Positions 9,269 through 18,059 of a DNA stretch of 64,000 bases are shown piece after piece. Source of the stretch: Salipaludibacillus agaradhaerens (GTDB lineage: Bacteria > Bacillota > Bacilli > Bacillales > Salisediminibacteriaceae); the NCBI RefSeq assembly GCF_002019735.1, contig NZ_KV917378.1, positions 2,134,869-2,198,868 of the forward strand. The letters are read 5' to 3'. A program made the position numbers and the translations under genes. Position 1 is the first letter of the stretch; every line of letters starts with the position of its first letter. Below the pieces are notes generated by a model that was not told the DNA's origin, made no database searches, and saw nothing but the letters and a program-made list of their open reading frames with translations.

Positions 9269-9315
9269 AAAAAACACTTATTTCATCCACTATGCAGATG
9301 AAATAAGTGTTTTTT
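9269..9315 (-). terminator. Terminator of the ugp operon
   Basis: A 19-base perfect inverted repeat (9269-9287 and 9297-9315; arm core CACTTATTTCATC) with a 9-base loop. T-runs flank it on both strands, so it can work in both directions. It lies 25 bases after the ugpB stop. Confidence 0.8.
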
Positions 9316-9339
9316 TACAATAACAGGTGTTATTTACCG

Positions 9340-10719
9340 TTATTCTGAGGCACGCTTTGCCACATCAATCGCCCGATTTGTTCCCTCTACCGCTTGTTTT
9401 AAAGCTTCTTCTGGACTAGTTCCTTGATACAATGCTTCGAGTGACGTCACGACCTGTTCCCGCGATTCAGGAAAAACAGTAATCAAAGCTCCCTGAGTAG
9501 CTGACGAAGGAATCGTATCTTGCAATTGAGCGATAGGGACTGTTAACTGTGGGTATTTTTCATGTTCTTCATGGACGATCGTTTCTTCATAGGCATCAGG
9601 ATTTGTTGAGAAATAACCTGTATTCACGTGCCACTCTGCTTGCACTTCAGGCTCATTAAACCATTTCATAAAATCCCACGCCGCCTCTTGCTGTTCATCA
9701 CTAATGCCACTCCCCATCCATACAGATGCACCACCGATGACGACTCCGTGTCGCTCGACTTCATCAGCGTGTGGCATATAAGCTACCCCGACTTCAAAGC
9801 TTGCGTTATCTACCATTTCTTTCGTCCCTGCGGAAGAGTCCATATACATAGCGACATTTTCCGTCTGAAATGCGGCACGTAAATCATCCCAATCACGGCC
9901 ATAATAATTAAATACTTCTGAGTCATTCATATTCGCCAGCCATTCAAATGCTCGCAGCCCTTCTTCTCCACCGAAGAGTGCTTCGTTCGCATCTCCTTCT
10001 CGGCCGTTCTCTTCATCCACGTAATCTGCCCCTTGTGTTGAGATGAGCTGTTCAAAAAACCAACCATGCCCAAGCATAGAAAAGCCATAAGTATCATCAT
10101 TTGTTAATAATTCTGCTGCTTCAGCTACTTCACTAAACGTACTCGGAGGGTTTTCAGGATCTAACCCCACTTCTTCAAACATCTCTTTATTGTAAAAAAG
10201 AGCTGGGGTCGAAGAATTAAATGGCATTGAGTACAACTGGTCATCGACCATATAATAGCTTAAAATATTTTCTTCTAACTGAGTAATATCATAATTATCA
10301 CGGTCAATCCATTCTTGAACAGGGATAATATAATTACTCTCAATCATATATTTGGTGCCAACTTCAAACATTTGTATCAGGCCTGGAGCTGTGTCAGTTC
10401 CTCCTACTGTTCTGAACTGTGTTAAAAGTTCTTCATAGGACCCTTGATATTCAGGGGTAATGTGATAATCCGATTGTGAAGCATTATAATCACTAATTAA
10501 TGCTTCCAACGTATCACCAAGTCCTCCCCCCATCGCATGCCAAAATTCAATCTCAATCACGTCGTCTTGTTCGTTAGTTTCCATATTTGAATCATTGTTT
10601 TCTTCTTGCTCTACTGTAGATTCATCCGCAGTCACTTCTTCATCATCATTAGTTTGACAACCTGTCACCACTGTTAACATTAACGCCAAAGTCAAAAACC
10701 ACTTAGTCCTCTTTTTCAT
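9340..10719 (-). CDS. ugpB: Glycerol-3-phosphate-binding lipoprotein UgpB-like
   Basis: Solute receptor of an ABC importer, lipid-anchored outside the membrane. A signal peptide with lipobox ...TVVTGC puts the lipidated cysteine at residue 21, followed by an acidic linker and an extracellular solute-binding family 1 domain. FWHAMGGGLGDTLEALI, APGLIQMFEVGT, MPFNSSTPALFYNKEMF and VIGGASVWM closely resemble E. coli UgpB, so glycerol 3-phosphate (or a glycerophosphodiester) is the likely ligand. The ATG at 10719 is chosen because GGGAG precedes it and the signal peptide begins there; an ATG at 10740 adds seven unlikely residues. Last gene of ugpC-A-E-B. Confidence 0.85.
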   Translation of the reverse strand: MKKRTKWFLTLALMLTVVTGCQTNDDEEVTADESTVEQEENNDSNMETNEQDDVIEIEFWHAMGGGLGDTLEALISDYNASQSDYHITPEYQGSYEELLTQFRTVGGTDTAPGLIQMFEVGTKYMIESNYIIPVQEWIDRDNYDITQLEENILSYYMVDDQLYSMPFNSSTPALFYNKEMFEEVGLDPENPPSTFSEVAEAAELLTNDDTYGFSMLGHGWFFEQLISTQGADYVDEENGREGDANEALFGGEEGLRAFEWLANMNDSEVFNYYGRDWDDLRAAFQTENVAMYMDSSAGTKEMVDNASFEVGVAYMPHADEVERHGVVIGGASVWMGSGISDEQQEAAWDFMKWFNEPEVQAEWHVNTGYFSTNPDAYEETIVHEEHEKYPQLTVPIAQLQDTIPSSATQGALITVFPESREQVVTSLEALYQGTSPEEALKQAVEGTNRAIDVAKRASE

Positions 10720-10739
10720 ATCATCAACTCCCAGTATCA

Positions 10740-11546
10740 TTATTTAAGTGCCCCTTTTGTTAAACCTTTTTGTAACTGTTTTTGGCCAATCATAAGTAAA
10801 ATTAATGTAGGTAAAATAACAATGACAACACCCGCCATCACAATTCCCCAATTAGTTGCCACTTCATCTGCCTGCAGACGCCTCAATCCAATTTGCACAG
10901 TGCGAACAGAATCATTAGTCGTCACGAGTAATGGCCATAAATACATGTTCCACGTTGTTAAAAATCCAAAAATACCCAAAGTCACAAAACTCGTCTTAGC
11001 GTATGGGATCACCACCTTATAAAAAATTTGAAACGTGGATAACCCTTCCACTTGAGCCGCTTCATAAAGTTCTTGAGGGACCGTCTTAAAATGCTGCCTT
11101 AACAAAAATATCCCGAAGGCAAGGGCGAAAAAAGGCACTGTGAGGGCAAGGTAATGATTCATCCATCCGAACGATTGGATCGTTAAAAAATTAGGAATCA
11201 TCGTGGCTTCCCATGGGATAAGGAGCGTTGAAATAACTAATATGAACACTCCTCCTCGCCCTTTAAACGGCACGAACGCAAAGACAAATGCAGCTAGTGC
11301 ACTAACACACAACATACCGAGTGTAGTCACTGTAGCCACTATAAAACTATTTAATAAATAATGACCAATAGGCACTGATGCAAACATATCTACATAATTT
11401 TGAAAGGTTGGATTCGTAGGGACCAAAGAACGTTGCAAAATATCATCACTCGTCATAAAACTAACTGAGAAAGCATACATGATTGGAAAAAATAGGGCCA
11501 AGCCAGAAATACTTAGAAGGACATATAACATGCCTTTTCTCATCAC
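10740..11546 (-). CDS. ugpE: Sugar-phosphate ABC permease UgpE-like
   Basis: Inner-membrane permease of the MalG/UgpE group, 268 aa with six predicted helices. The EAA loop (LYEAAQVEGLSTFQIFYKVVIPYAK) that contacts the ATPase is clear. It overlaps ugpA by 4 bases (ATGA) and its stop is 20 bases before the ugpB start, so the operon is tightly packed. Confidence 0.85.
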   Translation of the reverse strand: MMRKGMLYVLLSISGLALFFPIMYAFSVSFMTSDDILQRSLVPTNPTFQNYVDMFASVPIGHYLLNSFIVATVTTLGMLCVSALAAFVFAFVPFKGRGGVFILVISTLLIPWEATMIPNFLTIQSFGWMNHYLALTVPFFALAFGIFLLRQHFKTVPQELYEAAQVEGLSTFQIFYKVVIPYAKTSFVTLGIFGFLTTWNMYLWPLLVTTNDSVRTVQIGLRRLQADEVATNWGIVMAGVVIVILPTLILLMIGQKQLQKGLTKGALK

Positions 11547-12517
11547 TGGTAATGCACCTTCCTTTCTCCAAACTTAAATTGTAGGAGTGTCAACACGAGA
11601 ACCGCTAAAAATAGAACAACGACTTGCGCACTAGCTGGTCCAAATTGATAGTAAACAAACGCTTCACGATAAATGGAGTAAATAATAAGGTTTGTTGCTT
11701 CCGCTGGACCGCCACCCGTTAAAATATCCACTTGTCCAAAGGATTGAAAAGAATTAATAAATGTAATGGTAATAATAAAGAAGAGGGTAGGCGACAGCAT
11801 AGGTACTGTAATTCTACCCAGTTGATAAAAATAGCCAGCACCATCGATCCTAGCACTTTCATATAAATGATCATCAATGTTTTGCAAGCCACCTAGCAGG
11901 ATTAGAAAAGCAAAACCGGTATTCATCCACACTGTTGTTAAAGCAACTGAAACAAGCGCCATTGTTGAATCCTGAAGCCAAGAAACGGACGGTAAATTAA
12001 TTGCTCCCAAAAAAGCATTTAATATTCCCGCTGTAGGGTGAAACATAAACAGCCAAATAACAGCTGAAGCGGCTACACTCATTCCCAAGGTGGAGGCAAA
12101 AATAGTTCTAAAAAAGCTGATGCCTCGTAGCTTTTCATTTGCAATAATAGCCAAAAATAAAGATATAATCACACTTGTTGGCACTGTATATAAAACGAAT
12201 AATAACGTTACCTTCATACTTTGTCTGAACGTCTCGGATTGAAATAAATATGTATAATTTTCAAAACCTACAAAGGCCGTTGCTTCACCCTGAGCATCAG
12301 TGAAAAAAAAGCTAAGAAAAAGTGAATTAAGCATGGGATAAAACATAAATAAACCAAACAGTATAAAGGATGGGAGTAAATATAGAGCAGCGGTCCGGTA
12401 ATTTTTCGAACGTTCCCATCGTGATAATGTCGTCTTCACACCATGCTTTTTTACCGCCTCCGATACTGTGAGCGGTTGCTTAACACCCTCTGAGTCATAA
12501 CTCGTTGCCTCACTCAC
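11543..12517 (-). CDS. ugpA: Sugar-phosphate ABC permease UgpA-like
   Basis: Partner permease of the MalF/UgpA group, 324 aa. A hydrophilic N-terminal extension of about 40 residues precedes six helices. The EAA loop reads LYESARIDGAGYFYQLGRIT, and GGGPAEATNLIIYSIY is typical of UgpA-type permeases. The start is GTG at 12517, with GAGGTGG upstream. It lies 13 bases after ugpC. Confidence 0.85.
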   Translation of the reverse strand: MSEATSYDSEGVKQPLTVSEAVKKHGVKTTLSRWERSKNYRTAALYLLPSFILFGLFMFYPMLNSLFLSFFFTDAQGEATAFVGFENYTYLFQSETFRQSMKVTLLFVLYTVPTSVIISLFLAIIANEKLRGISFFRTIFASTLGMSVAASAVIWLFMFHPTAGILNAFLGAINLPSVSWLQDSTMALVSVALTTVWMNTGFAFLILLGGLQNIDDHLYESARIDGAGYFYQLGRITVPMLSPTLFFIITITFINSFQSFGQVDILTGGGPAEATNLIIYSIYREAFVYYQFGPASAQVVVLFLAVLVLTLLQFKFGERKVHYQ

Positions 12518-12530
12518 TTATTTCCACCTC

Positions 12531-13664
12531 CTATGAATATAAAGTTGATGCTACAGCCAAATCATTTACAGCCTTAACTGTTAACAGCTTAGACGTCTCC
12601 ATATGAAATAATTGTATGTCCTTTTCATGAACATAAAAACGGATGCTCTCTCCTTTATTAACTGGCCACTGTCCAGACACTTTTGACTTCCACACAGTGT
12701 CACCACAATCAAATGTCACAATAGTTTCATCTCCCAAAAGTTCCACTTGGCGTATCTTCCCTAACAGACTGATATAATGTGTGTCGTCTACTGGTACCTC
12801 TATTAATAGTTTTTCAGGCCTGATGCCTACGCGCACTTGCGTTTCTAATAATGATGTTTTTGCCCCAATCACTTTTGTACTAAAGCCATCTTTAACAATT
12901 AATCTCCCTCCCTGAGTTAGATCACCAATAGCCATGTTCATTGGAGGTGCTCCGATAAACTCAGCAACAAACGTATTAGCAGGGGCATTATATATATCCA
13001 TAGGACGCCCGATTTGTTGAACTTCCCCTTCTTTCAATACCATAATTCGATCTCCCATTGTCATCGCTTCTACCTGATCGTGTGTCACATAAATCATCGT
13101 AATGCCTAACTCTTGCTGCAACTGACGAATTTCAGCACGCATTTGCCCACGAAGTTTAGCATCAAGGTTAGACAAAGGCTCATCCATAAGACAAATAGGC
13201 ATATGACTGACCACGGCTCTAGCTAACGCTACACGTTGTCTTTGCCCACCTGATAATTCCCTTGGCTTCCTTTTTAAATACTCTGTCATACCAAGCATCT
13301 CTACTGCCTCAAGACAGCGCCGCTTCCGCTCGCTTTTAGATACCTTCCTTACCTTTAGTCCAAATAAAATATTCTCTTCAACTGTTAAATGAGGATATAA
13401 TGCATAATTTTGAAAAACCATGGATAACTGCCGCTTATTTGGCGGCATATCATTAGCTAACTCATCGCCTATCTCTAGACGGCCTGCCGTTATTTTCTCA
13501 AGTCCGGCCATCATACGTAATAATGTACTTTTCCCACACCCTGAAGGCCCTACTAGAACAAAGAACTCACCTGGCTCTATCGTGACACTAGCGTTTTTAA
13601 CTGCAAATGTTGTACCATCGTAGCTTTTACTCACGTTTTTCAACTGTACACGGGCATCCGTCAT
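12531..13664 (-). CDS. ugpC: ABC transporter ATPase UgpC/MsmX-like
   Basis: ATP-binding subunit that powers the UgpAE permease. 377 aa with Walker A GPSGCGKS (39-46), signature ELSGGQRQRVALARA, Walker B ICLMDEPLSNLDAKLR, the H-loop YVTHD and a C-terminal regulatory OB-type domain, as in MalK/UgpC. First gene of the operon. A weak TTAACA-like element lies in the 200 bases upstream but is not enough to claim a PhoP site. Confidence 0.87.
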   Translation of the reverse strand: MTDARVQLKNVSKSYDGTTFAVKNASVTIEPGEFFVLVGPSGCGKSTLLRMMAGLEKITAGRLEIGDELANDMPPNKRQLSMVFQNYALYPHLTVEENILFGLKVRKVSKSERKRRCLEAVEMLGMTEYLKRKPRELSGGQRQRVALARAVVSHMPICLMDEPLSNLDAKLRGQMRAEIRQLQQELGITMIYVTHDQVEAMTMGDRIMVLKEGEVQQIGRPMDIYNAPANTFVAEFIGAPPMNMAIGDLTQGGRLIVKDGFSTKVIGAKTSLLETQVRVGIRPEKLLIEVPVDDTHYISLLGKIRQVELLGDETIVTFDCGDTVWKSKVSGQWPVNKGESIRFYVHEKDIQLFHMETSKLLTVKAVNDLAVASTLYS

Positions 13665-13869
13665 TTACGCATTCACTCCTTATTAATTCACTTTCCCTCT
13701 CACCTGACTCTCTCCAAAGGATAAAACACAAGTATTAACTGCTTATTAAGAACACTTATAGTTAACATGACAAACATTAAGTGGACTTTAATTTTATGAC
13801 ATACTATTAAGGTAATCGTGATATGAGATAGGAATGGTGACTGGAAATTTATCTATAATGAATAACAAA

Positions 13870-13906
13870 AAACTGGTGGGTGTCTTAATACGACACCCAC
13901 CAGTTT
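13870..13906 (-). terminator. Terminator of the gbsR-like gene
   Basis: A 15-bp perfect stem (arm AAACTGGTGGGTGTC) with a 7-base loop, followed by TTTTTTG on the minus strand. It lies 22 bases past the stop. Confidence 0.8.
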
Positions 13907-13928
13907 AATTTCCAATATAAGTATCTTG

Positions 13929-14495
13929 TTACAGCGTATCTGTTGCTTCTTTTTTAGGAATAATATCGAAAATATCACCTGTCTCAAAAAGGGCAATGAC
14001 ATCATTCAGCCAGTCATAATAAGCTTCTGCTTTTCCAAGCTTCATTAAATCCTGCTTTATTGTCTCTTTGATATCATCATGACTTGTCCGTTCACATAAC
14101 TCTGTCAACATATGCTTCGTATCTTTAATAGCGGTCATATTCATTTCCGTAGCGTGCCGCCAACGGGTAATAAAAACGTTAGAAAACGATTTATACCAAT
14201 CATCTTCGGTTTTGTAGAGGTCCTTTCTAACACCCCGTTCCCATACTTGTTCAACCATATTTGCCTCTGATAAGGCTCTAATTCCTGTACTCATACTTGT
14301 TTTGCTCATTCCTAATGCGTCACTCATCTCATCTAACGTCATCGGTTTATCAGCAAAAAACACGGTTCCATAAAGCCTGCCAACGGACGGTGTAATGTTA
14401 TATAAATGAATATTCTTAGCAATTTCTGAAATAAAGCGGTTTCTCGCATTCTCTAATTGAGCATAATCTAGCTCTAAATCAGTATTATGTCGCAT
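13929..14495 (-). CDS. GbsR/MarR-family regulator of osmoprotectant genes
   Basis: 188-aa winged-helix repressor of the GbsR/OpcR type. The N-terminal segment NITPSVGRLYGTVFFADKPMTLDEM and the recognition helix MSKTSMSTGIRALSEANMVE are hallmarks of the family, which in B. subtilis controls choline uptake and glycine betaine synthesis or uptake genes and senses choline. It is transcribed away from the opuA operon across 296 bases containing a GTACAG palindrome, so opuA control is the likely job (inference). Start ATG at 14495. Confidence 0.8.
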   Translation of the reverse strand: MRHNTDLELDYAQLENARNRFISEIAKNIHLYNITPSVGRLYGTVFFADKPMTLDEMSDALGMSKTSMSTGIRALSEANMVEQVWERGVRKDLYKTEDDWYKSFSNVFITRWRHATEMNMTAIKDTKHMLTELCERTSHDDIKETIKQDLMKLGKAEAYYDWLNDVIALFETGDIFDIIPKKEATDTL

Positions 14496-14623
14496 TTGTG
14501 GTCCCCTCCATCTGTCATGTCATGTATGATGTTAGCAAAATATACTGAAAAAAAGATAGTAGTGTTTCATATATCATACGGCAGTATTTTAACGTATTTA
14601 ACAGATACACCTATGTAATGTTC

Positions 14624-14704
14624 GTACAGTTTTTTCTGTACAAACTTTTACAACAAAATAGAGAGTATATGCAGTTTGAACATCTATATTTTAAACGGTA
14701 TAGT
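14624..14704 (+). promoter_or_regulatory. opuA promoter and candidate GbsR-type operator
   Basis: TTGAAC (14676-14681), 17-base spacer, TATAGT (14699-14704): a good SigA promoter 88 bases before the opuAA start. Upstream, GTACAG-TTTTTT-CTGTAC (14624-14641) is a perfect palindrome that could be the operator of the divergent regulator. The promoter is seen; the operator role is inferred. Confidence 0.6.
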
Positions 14705-14791
14705 AAGAAAGGTCGAGCAATCATAATAAAAAGGTACCTTTATGTAGCGCTTTCTTTACATCTATTACCAAACAAAACTGAGGTGTCTAAT

Positions 14792-15991
14792 GTGGCAAAA
14801 ATTAAAGTAGAGGGTCTGACTAAGATTTTCGGTAAACGTCCGAAGCAAGGTCTTAAGCTCTTGAAAGATGGAAAAACAAAAAATGATATATTAAAAGAAA
14901 CAGGTTTGACCGTTGGGGTTAATCAAGCTTCCTTCGAAGTACAAGAAGCGGAAGTCTTCGTTATCATGGGGCTGTCTGGGAGTGGTAAATCAACTCTCGT
15001 TCGTCTTCTTAACCGTCTTATTGAACCGACAGATGGCCAAGTTTGGATCGATGGGGAAGATTTAGCTCAAATGAACGAAAAGCAACTTCGTGATGTACGG
15101 AGGAAGAAACTTAGTATGGTCTTTCAGAAGTTTGGTTTATTCCCTTTTAGAACCATCCTTTCTAACGTTGAATACGGCTTGGAAGTTCAAGGTATAGCAG
15201 AGGACGTCCGCCGACAAAAAGCGATGGAATCATTAGAGTTAGTCGGATTAAAAGGATATGAGAACCAATATCCTGATCAATTATCAGGTGGTATGCAACA
15301 ACGTGTTGGATTAGCTCGGGCTTTGGCCAATGATCCAAGCGTTCTATTGATGGATGAAGCTTTCTCGGCTTTAGACCCTTTAATTAGAAAAGACATGCAG
15401 GACGAGCTGCTTGATTTGCAAGAAAAAATGCAAAAAACAATTATTTTTATTACGCATGACTTAGATGAAGCATTACGAATCGGTGACCGTATTACGATTA
15501 TGAAAGATGGTGAGATCGTTCAAATTGGTACCCCTGAGGATATTCTCACAAATCCAGCTGACGATTACGTGGAACGCTTCGTTGAAGATGTGGACCGCTC
15601 TAAGGTTTTCACTGCTGAAAACATTATGGTACGCCCAGAGACGGTGAATGTTGAAAAAGATGGCCCACGTGTTGCTTTACAACGTATGAAAGATGCTGGT
15701 ATCTCAAGTATTTACGTGATTAAACGTAATCGAGAGTTACTTGGAATTGTTCATGCTGACCAAGTATCTAAAGCGGTGAAGGAAAATGCAAAAGACCTAA
15801 AGCCACTTATTCAATCAGATATTCCAACTGTAAAACCAGATACACCAATGCATGACTTATTTGACGTTGTATCTACGTCACCGATTCCAATGGCAGTCGT
15901 CGGTGAAGATAAACGATTACTAGGTATCATTATTCGCAGTACAATTCTTTCTGCTCTTTCTGGAAATGAGGTGAACGGGCATGATAGCTGA
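14792..15991 (+). CDS. opuAA: Glycine betaine ABC importer, ATPase OpuAA
   Basis: ATPase of the OpuA osmoprotectant importer. 399 aa: the N-terminal extension (KIFGKRPKQGLKLLKDGKTKNDIL) typical of OpuAA/ProV, Walker A GLSGSGKS, signature QLSGGMQQRVGLARAL, Walker B VLLMDEAFSALDP, then two tandem CBS domains (about 270-395) that sense ionic strength or c-di-AMP in relatives. I chose GTG at 14792 (AGGTG upstream; homologs begin near KIKVEGLTKIFG); the open frame extends 58 codons further up across the promoter, which cannot be coding. Confidence 0.93.
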   Translation: MAKIKVEGLTKIFGKRPKQGLKLLKDGKTKNDILKETGLTVGVNQASFEVQEAEVFVIMGLSGSGKSTLVRLLNRLIEPTDGQVWIDGEDLAQMNEKQLRDVRRKKLSMVFQKFGLFPFRTILSNVEYGLEVQGIAEDVRRQKAMESLELVGLKGYENQYPDQLSGGMQQRVGLARALANDPSVLLMDEAFSALDPLIRKDMQDELLDLQEKMQKTIIFITHDLDEALRIGDRITIMKDGEIVQIGTPEDILTNPADDYVERFVEDVDRSKVFTAENIMVRPETVNVEKDGPRVALQRMKDAGISSIYVIKRNRELLGIVHADQVSKAVKENAKDLKPLIQSDIPTVKPDTPMHDLFDVVSTSPIPMAVVGEDKRLLGIIIRSTILSALSGNEVNGHDS

Positions 15992-16916
15992 CTTATGGCG
16001 TAATTTTATTCAATGGATCGCAAACATAACTGAACCTGTTTATGATTTCTTTGATGGTCTTTTAGCTTTTTTACCCGCAATTGGATTTGGTGATTGGGTG
16101 GCATCCTTTGTTGACTGGCTTCGAAATGATGCGCCTCTATCTGAGCCATTTTTCGATGGCTTGCGTAGCTTTATCGCATTTGTTGCAGACGATATTTTCT
16201 TAAGTATCTTTCAGCTCATTCCGCCCATTATCTTTATTTTAGCATTAACCTTTCTAGCATACAGGTTGATGCCTCGGTCTTACGGGTTACCGATACTTGT
16301 CTTTTTCGGGTTACTTTTAATCCAAAGTATCGGCTACTGGAATGACATGCTTATTACGCTGTCACTCGTCTTAACAGCAACCTTAATTTCAATTATTATT
16401 GGGATTCCAATCGGGATATGGATGGCCCGTAACGACACAGTGCGCGCTATCGTTACACCGGTTTTAGACTTTATGCAAACAATGCCGGCATTCGTATACC
16501 TTATTCCGGCCGTTGCATTTTTCTCAATTGGTATCGTGTCAGGTGTTGTGGCGTCAGTGATTTTCGCCATGCCCCCTACAGTGAGACTGACAAACCTTGG
16601 TATTCGCCAAGTACCGACTGAGTTGATTGAAGCATCTGATTCTTTCGGATCAACACCGAAGCAAAAATTGTATAAAGTTCAATTACCAATGGCTAAAACG
16701 ACTATTATGGCTGGTGTGAACCAAACGATCATGCTTGCTTTATCAATGGTTGTTATTGCCGCAATGATTGGAACTGACGGTATTGGACGTCAAGTGTATT
16801 ATGCCGTAGGACGAAATGATATCTCTATGGGATTTGAAGCAGGTATCTGCCTCGTTATTCTTGCAATTATTCTCGATCGGTTAACACAAGCTTTTAACAA
16901 ACCAAAGAATGCTTAA
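15981..16916 (+). CDS. opuAB: Glycine betaine ABC importer, permease OpuAB
   Basis: Membrane subunit of OpuA, 311 aa, ProW family. An amphipathic N-terminal region (WIANITEPVYDFFDGLLAFLP) precedes about seven helices. The coupling loop (LIEASDSFGSTPKQKLYKVQLP) and NQTIMLALSMVVIAAMIGT are typical. It overlaps the end of opuAA by 11 bases and has AGGTGA upstream of its ATG. Confidence 0.92.
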   Translation: MIADLWRNFIQWIANITEPVYDFFDGLLAFLPAIGFGDWVASFVDWLRNDAPLSEPFFDGLRSFIAFVADDIFLSIFQLIPPIIFILALTFLAYRLMPRSYGLPILVFFGLLLIQSIGYWNDMLITLSLVLTATLISIIIGIPIGIWMARNDTVRAIVTPVLDFMQTMPAFVYLIPAVAFFSIGIVSGVVASVIFAMPPTVRLTNLGIRQVPTELIEASDSFGSTPKQKLYKVQLPMAKTTIMAGVNQTIMLALSMVVIAAMIGTDGIGRQVYYAVGRNDISMGFEAGICLVILAIILDRLTQAFNKPKNA

Positions 16917-16925
16917 CAGCGAGTT

Positions 16926-16948
16926 TTAAGATTTTCGATCTTTTTAAA
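16926..16948 (+). promoter_or_regulatory. Possible weak attenuator between opuAB and opuAC
   Basis: AAGAT-TTTCG-ATCTT followed by TTTT within the 151-base gap. The 5-bp stem is weak. It could trim expression or stabilise the upstream mRNA. Confidence 0.25.
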
Positions 16949-17067
16949 AGGCCCTGTCTATGATATGTGTTGATTTAAACTTCTAAGATTTTCACACCAC
17001 TCCACTGTCTAGCTGGCCTTTAATAAAAGGTTACACATAAAACTATTCTTAAAAGGAGAGGTCATGT

Positions 17068-17976
17068 ATGAAAATGAAAAAACTTGGCGTATTAGCCGGA
17101 ATGTCATTAGCATTAATTGCCGCAGGTTGTGGAACAAACGATGGCAATAACACAGAAAATAACAATAATAACGAAGGTGCTGGGGCTGACGTAGGGGAAG
17201 AACTTAACTACACGATTACAGGTATCGATGCAGGCGCCGGAATTATGGGAGCTGCTGAAGAAGCTCTTGACGTTTACGATCTTGATGAATGGCAAGTTCA
17301 AGCAAGTTCTGATGCTGCTATGACACAAGCACTTGGCGATGCTTATGACAATGAAGAGCCTATCATTGTGACTGGGTGGACACCTCACTGGAAGTTTGCT
17401 GCTTATGACTTGAAATACCTTGAGGATCCAGAAGGCGTTTTCGGTGAAGCTGAAGATATTCACACTTTCGTACGTGAAGGTCTTGAAGAAGATATGCCTG
17501 AAGCTTATCAAGTATTAGATAACTTCCAATGGACTGAAGAAGACATGGGAGAAATCATGATGGACATCCAAGAAGGTACTGATGATCGTGAAGCAGCCCG
17601 TGCATGGGTTGAAGAGAATGAAGATAAAGTTAATGAATGGACTGAAGGGGTCGATCCAGTTGACGGTGAAACCATCGACCTTGTGTTCGTAGCATGGGAT
17701 TCTGAAATTGCGTCTACTAACATGATCGCTGTTGTTCTTGAAGACCTTGGTTATGAAGTCAACATGGACCCACTTGAAGCAAACTTTATGTTCCAAGCAG
17801 TTGCAGAAGGTGAAGCTGATGCAATGGTGGCGGCATGGTTACCTGGTACGCATTCACACCTTTTAGAAGATTACGGTGATGACATGGTTGACCTTGGTGC
17901 AAACCTTGAAGGCGCTGCTATCGGCCTTGTTGTTCCTGAATATATGGACATCGATTCAATTGAAGATCTACAATAA
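17068..17976 (+). CDS. opuAC: Glycine betaine-binding lipoprotein OpuAC
   Basis: Lipid-anchored substrate receptor of OpuA, 302 aa. Lipobox LIAAGC places the modified Cys at residue 21, followed by an Asn-rich linker. The ligand-cage tryptophans known from B. subtilis OpuAC lie in conserved contexts: ITGWTPHWKF-like (VTGWTPHWKFAAYDL), VAWDSEIASTN and AAWLPGTH, so glycine betaine is a safe ligand call. AAGGAGAGG precedes the ATG. The protein is strongly acidic, as in salt-tolerant bacilli. A strong terminator follows. Confidence 0.93.
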   Translation: MKMKKLGVLAGMSLALIAAGCGTNDGNNTENNNNNEGAGADVGEELNYTITGIDAGAGIMGAAEEALDVYDLDEWQVQASSDAAMTQALGDAYDNEEPIIVTGWTPHWKFAAYDLKYLEDPEGVFGEAEDIHTFVREGLEEDMPEAYQVLDNFQWTEEDMGEIMMDIQEGTDDREAARAWVEENEDKVNEWTEGVDPVDGETIDLVFVAWDSEIASTNMIAVVLEDLGYEVNMDPLEANFMFQAVAEGEADAMVAAWLPGTHSHLLEDYGDDMVDLGANLEGAAIGLVVPEYMDIDSIEDLQ

Positions 17977-17995
17977 TAAACATTAATAAAATGCG

Positions 17996-18036
17996 GAGGG
18001 GCGTTCAAAAGTAACTTTTGAACGCCCCTCTCTTAT
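17996..18036 (+). terminator. Terminator of the opuA operon
   Basis: 16-bp perfect stem (arm GAGGGGCGTTCAAAAG, 17996-18011 and 18015-18030) with a 3-base loop, followed by TCTTATC. Confidence 0.75.
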
Positions 18037-18059
18037 CATAACTCCTCAAACGAGGCACA

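Noticed and set aside
13665-13869. PhoP box upstream of ugpC
   Set aside because: One TTAACA and two TTAA-like words occur, but not with the regular 11-base spacing required, and orientation is ambiguous.
14618-14791. N-terminal extension of OpuAA
   Set aside because: It would translate through the TTGAAC/TATAGT promoter, and homologs start near the GTG at 14792.
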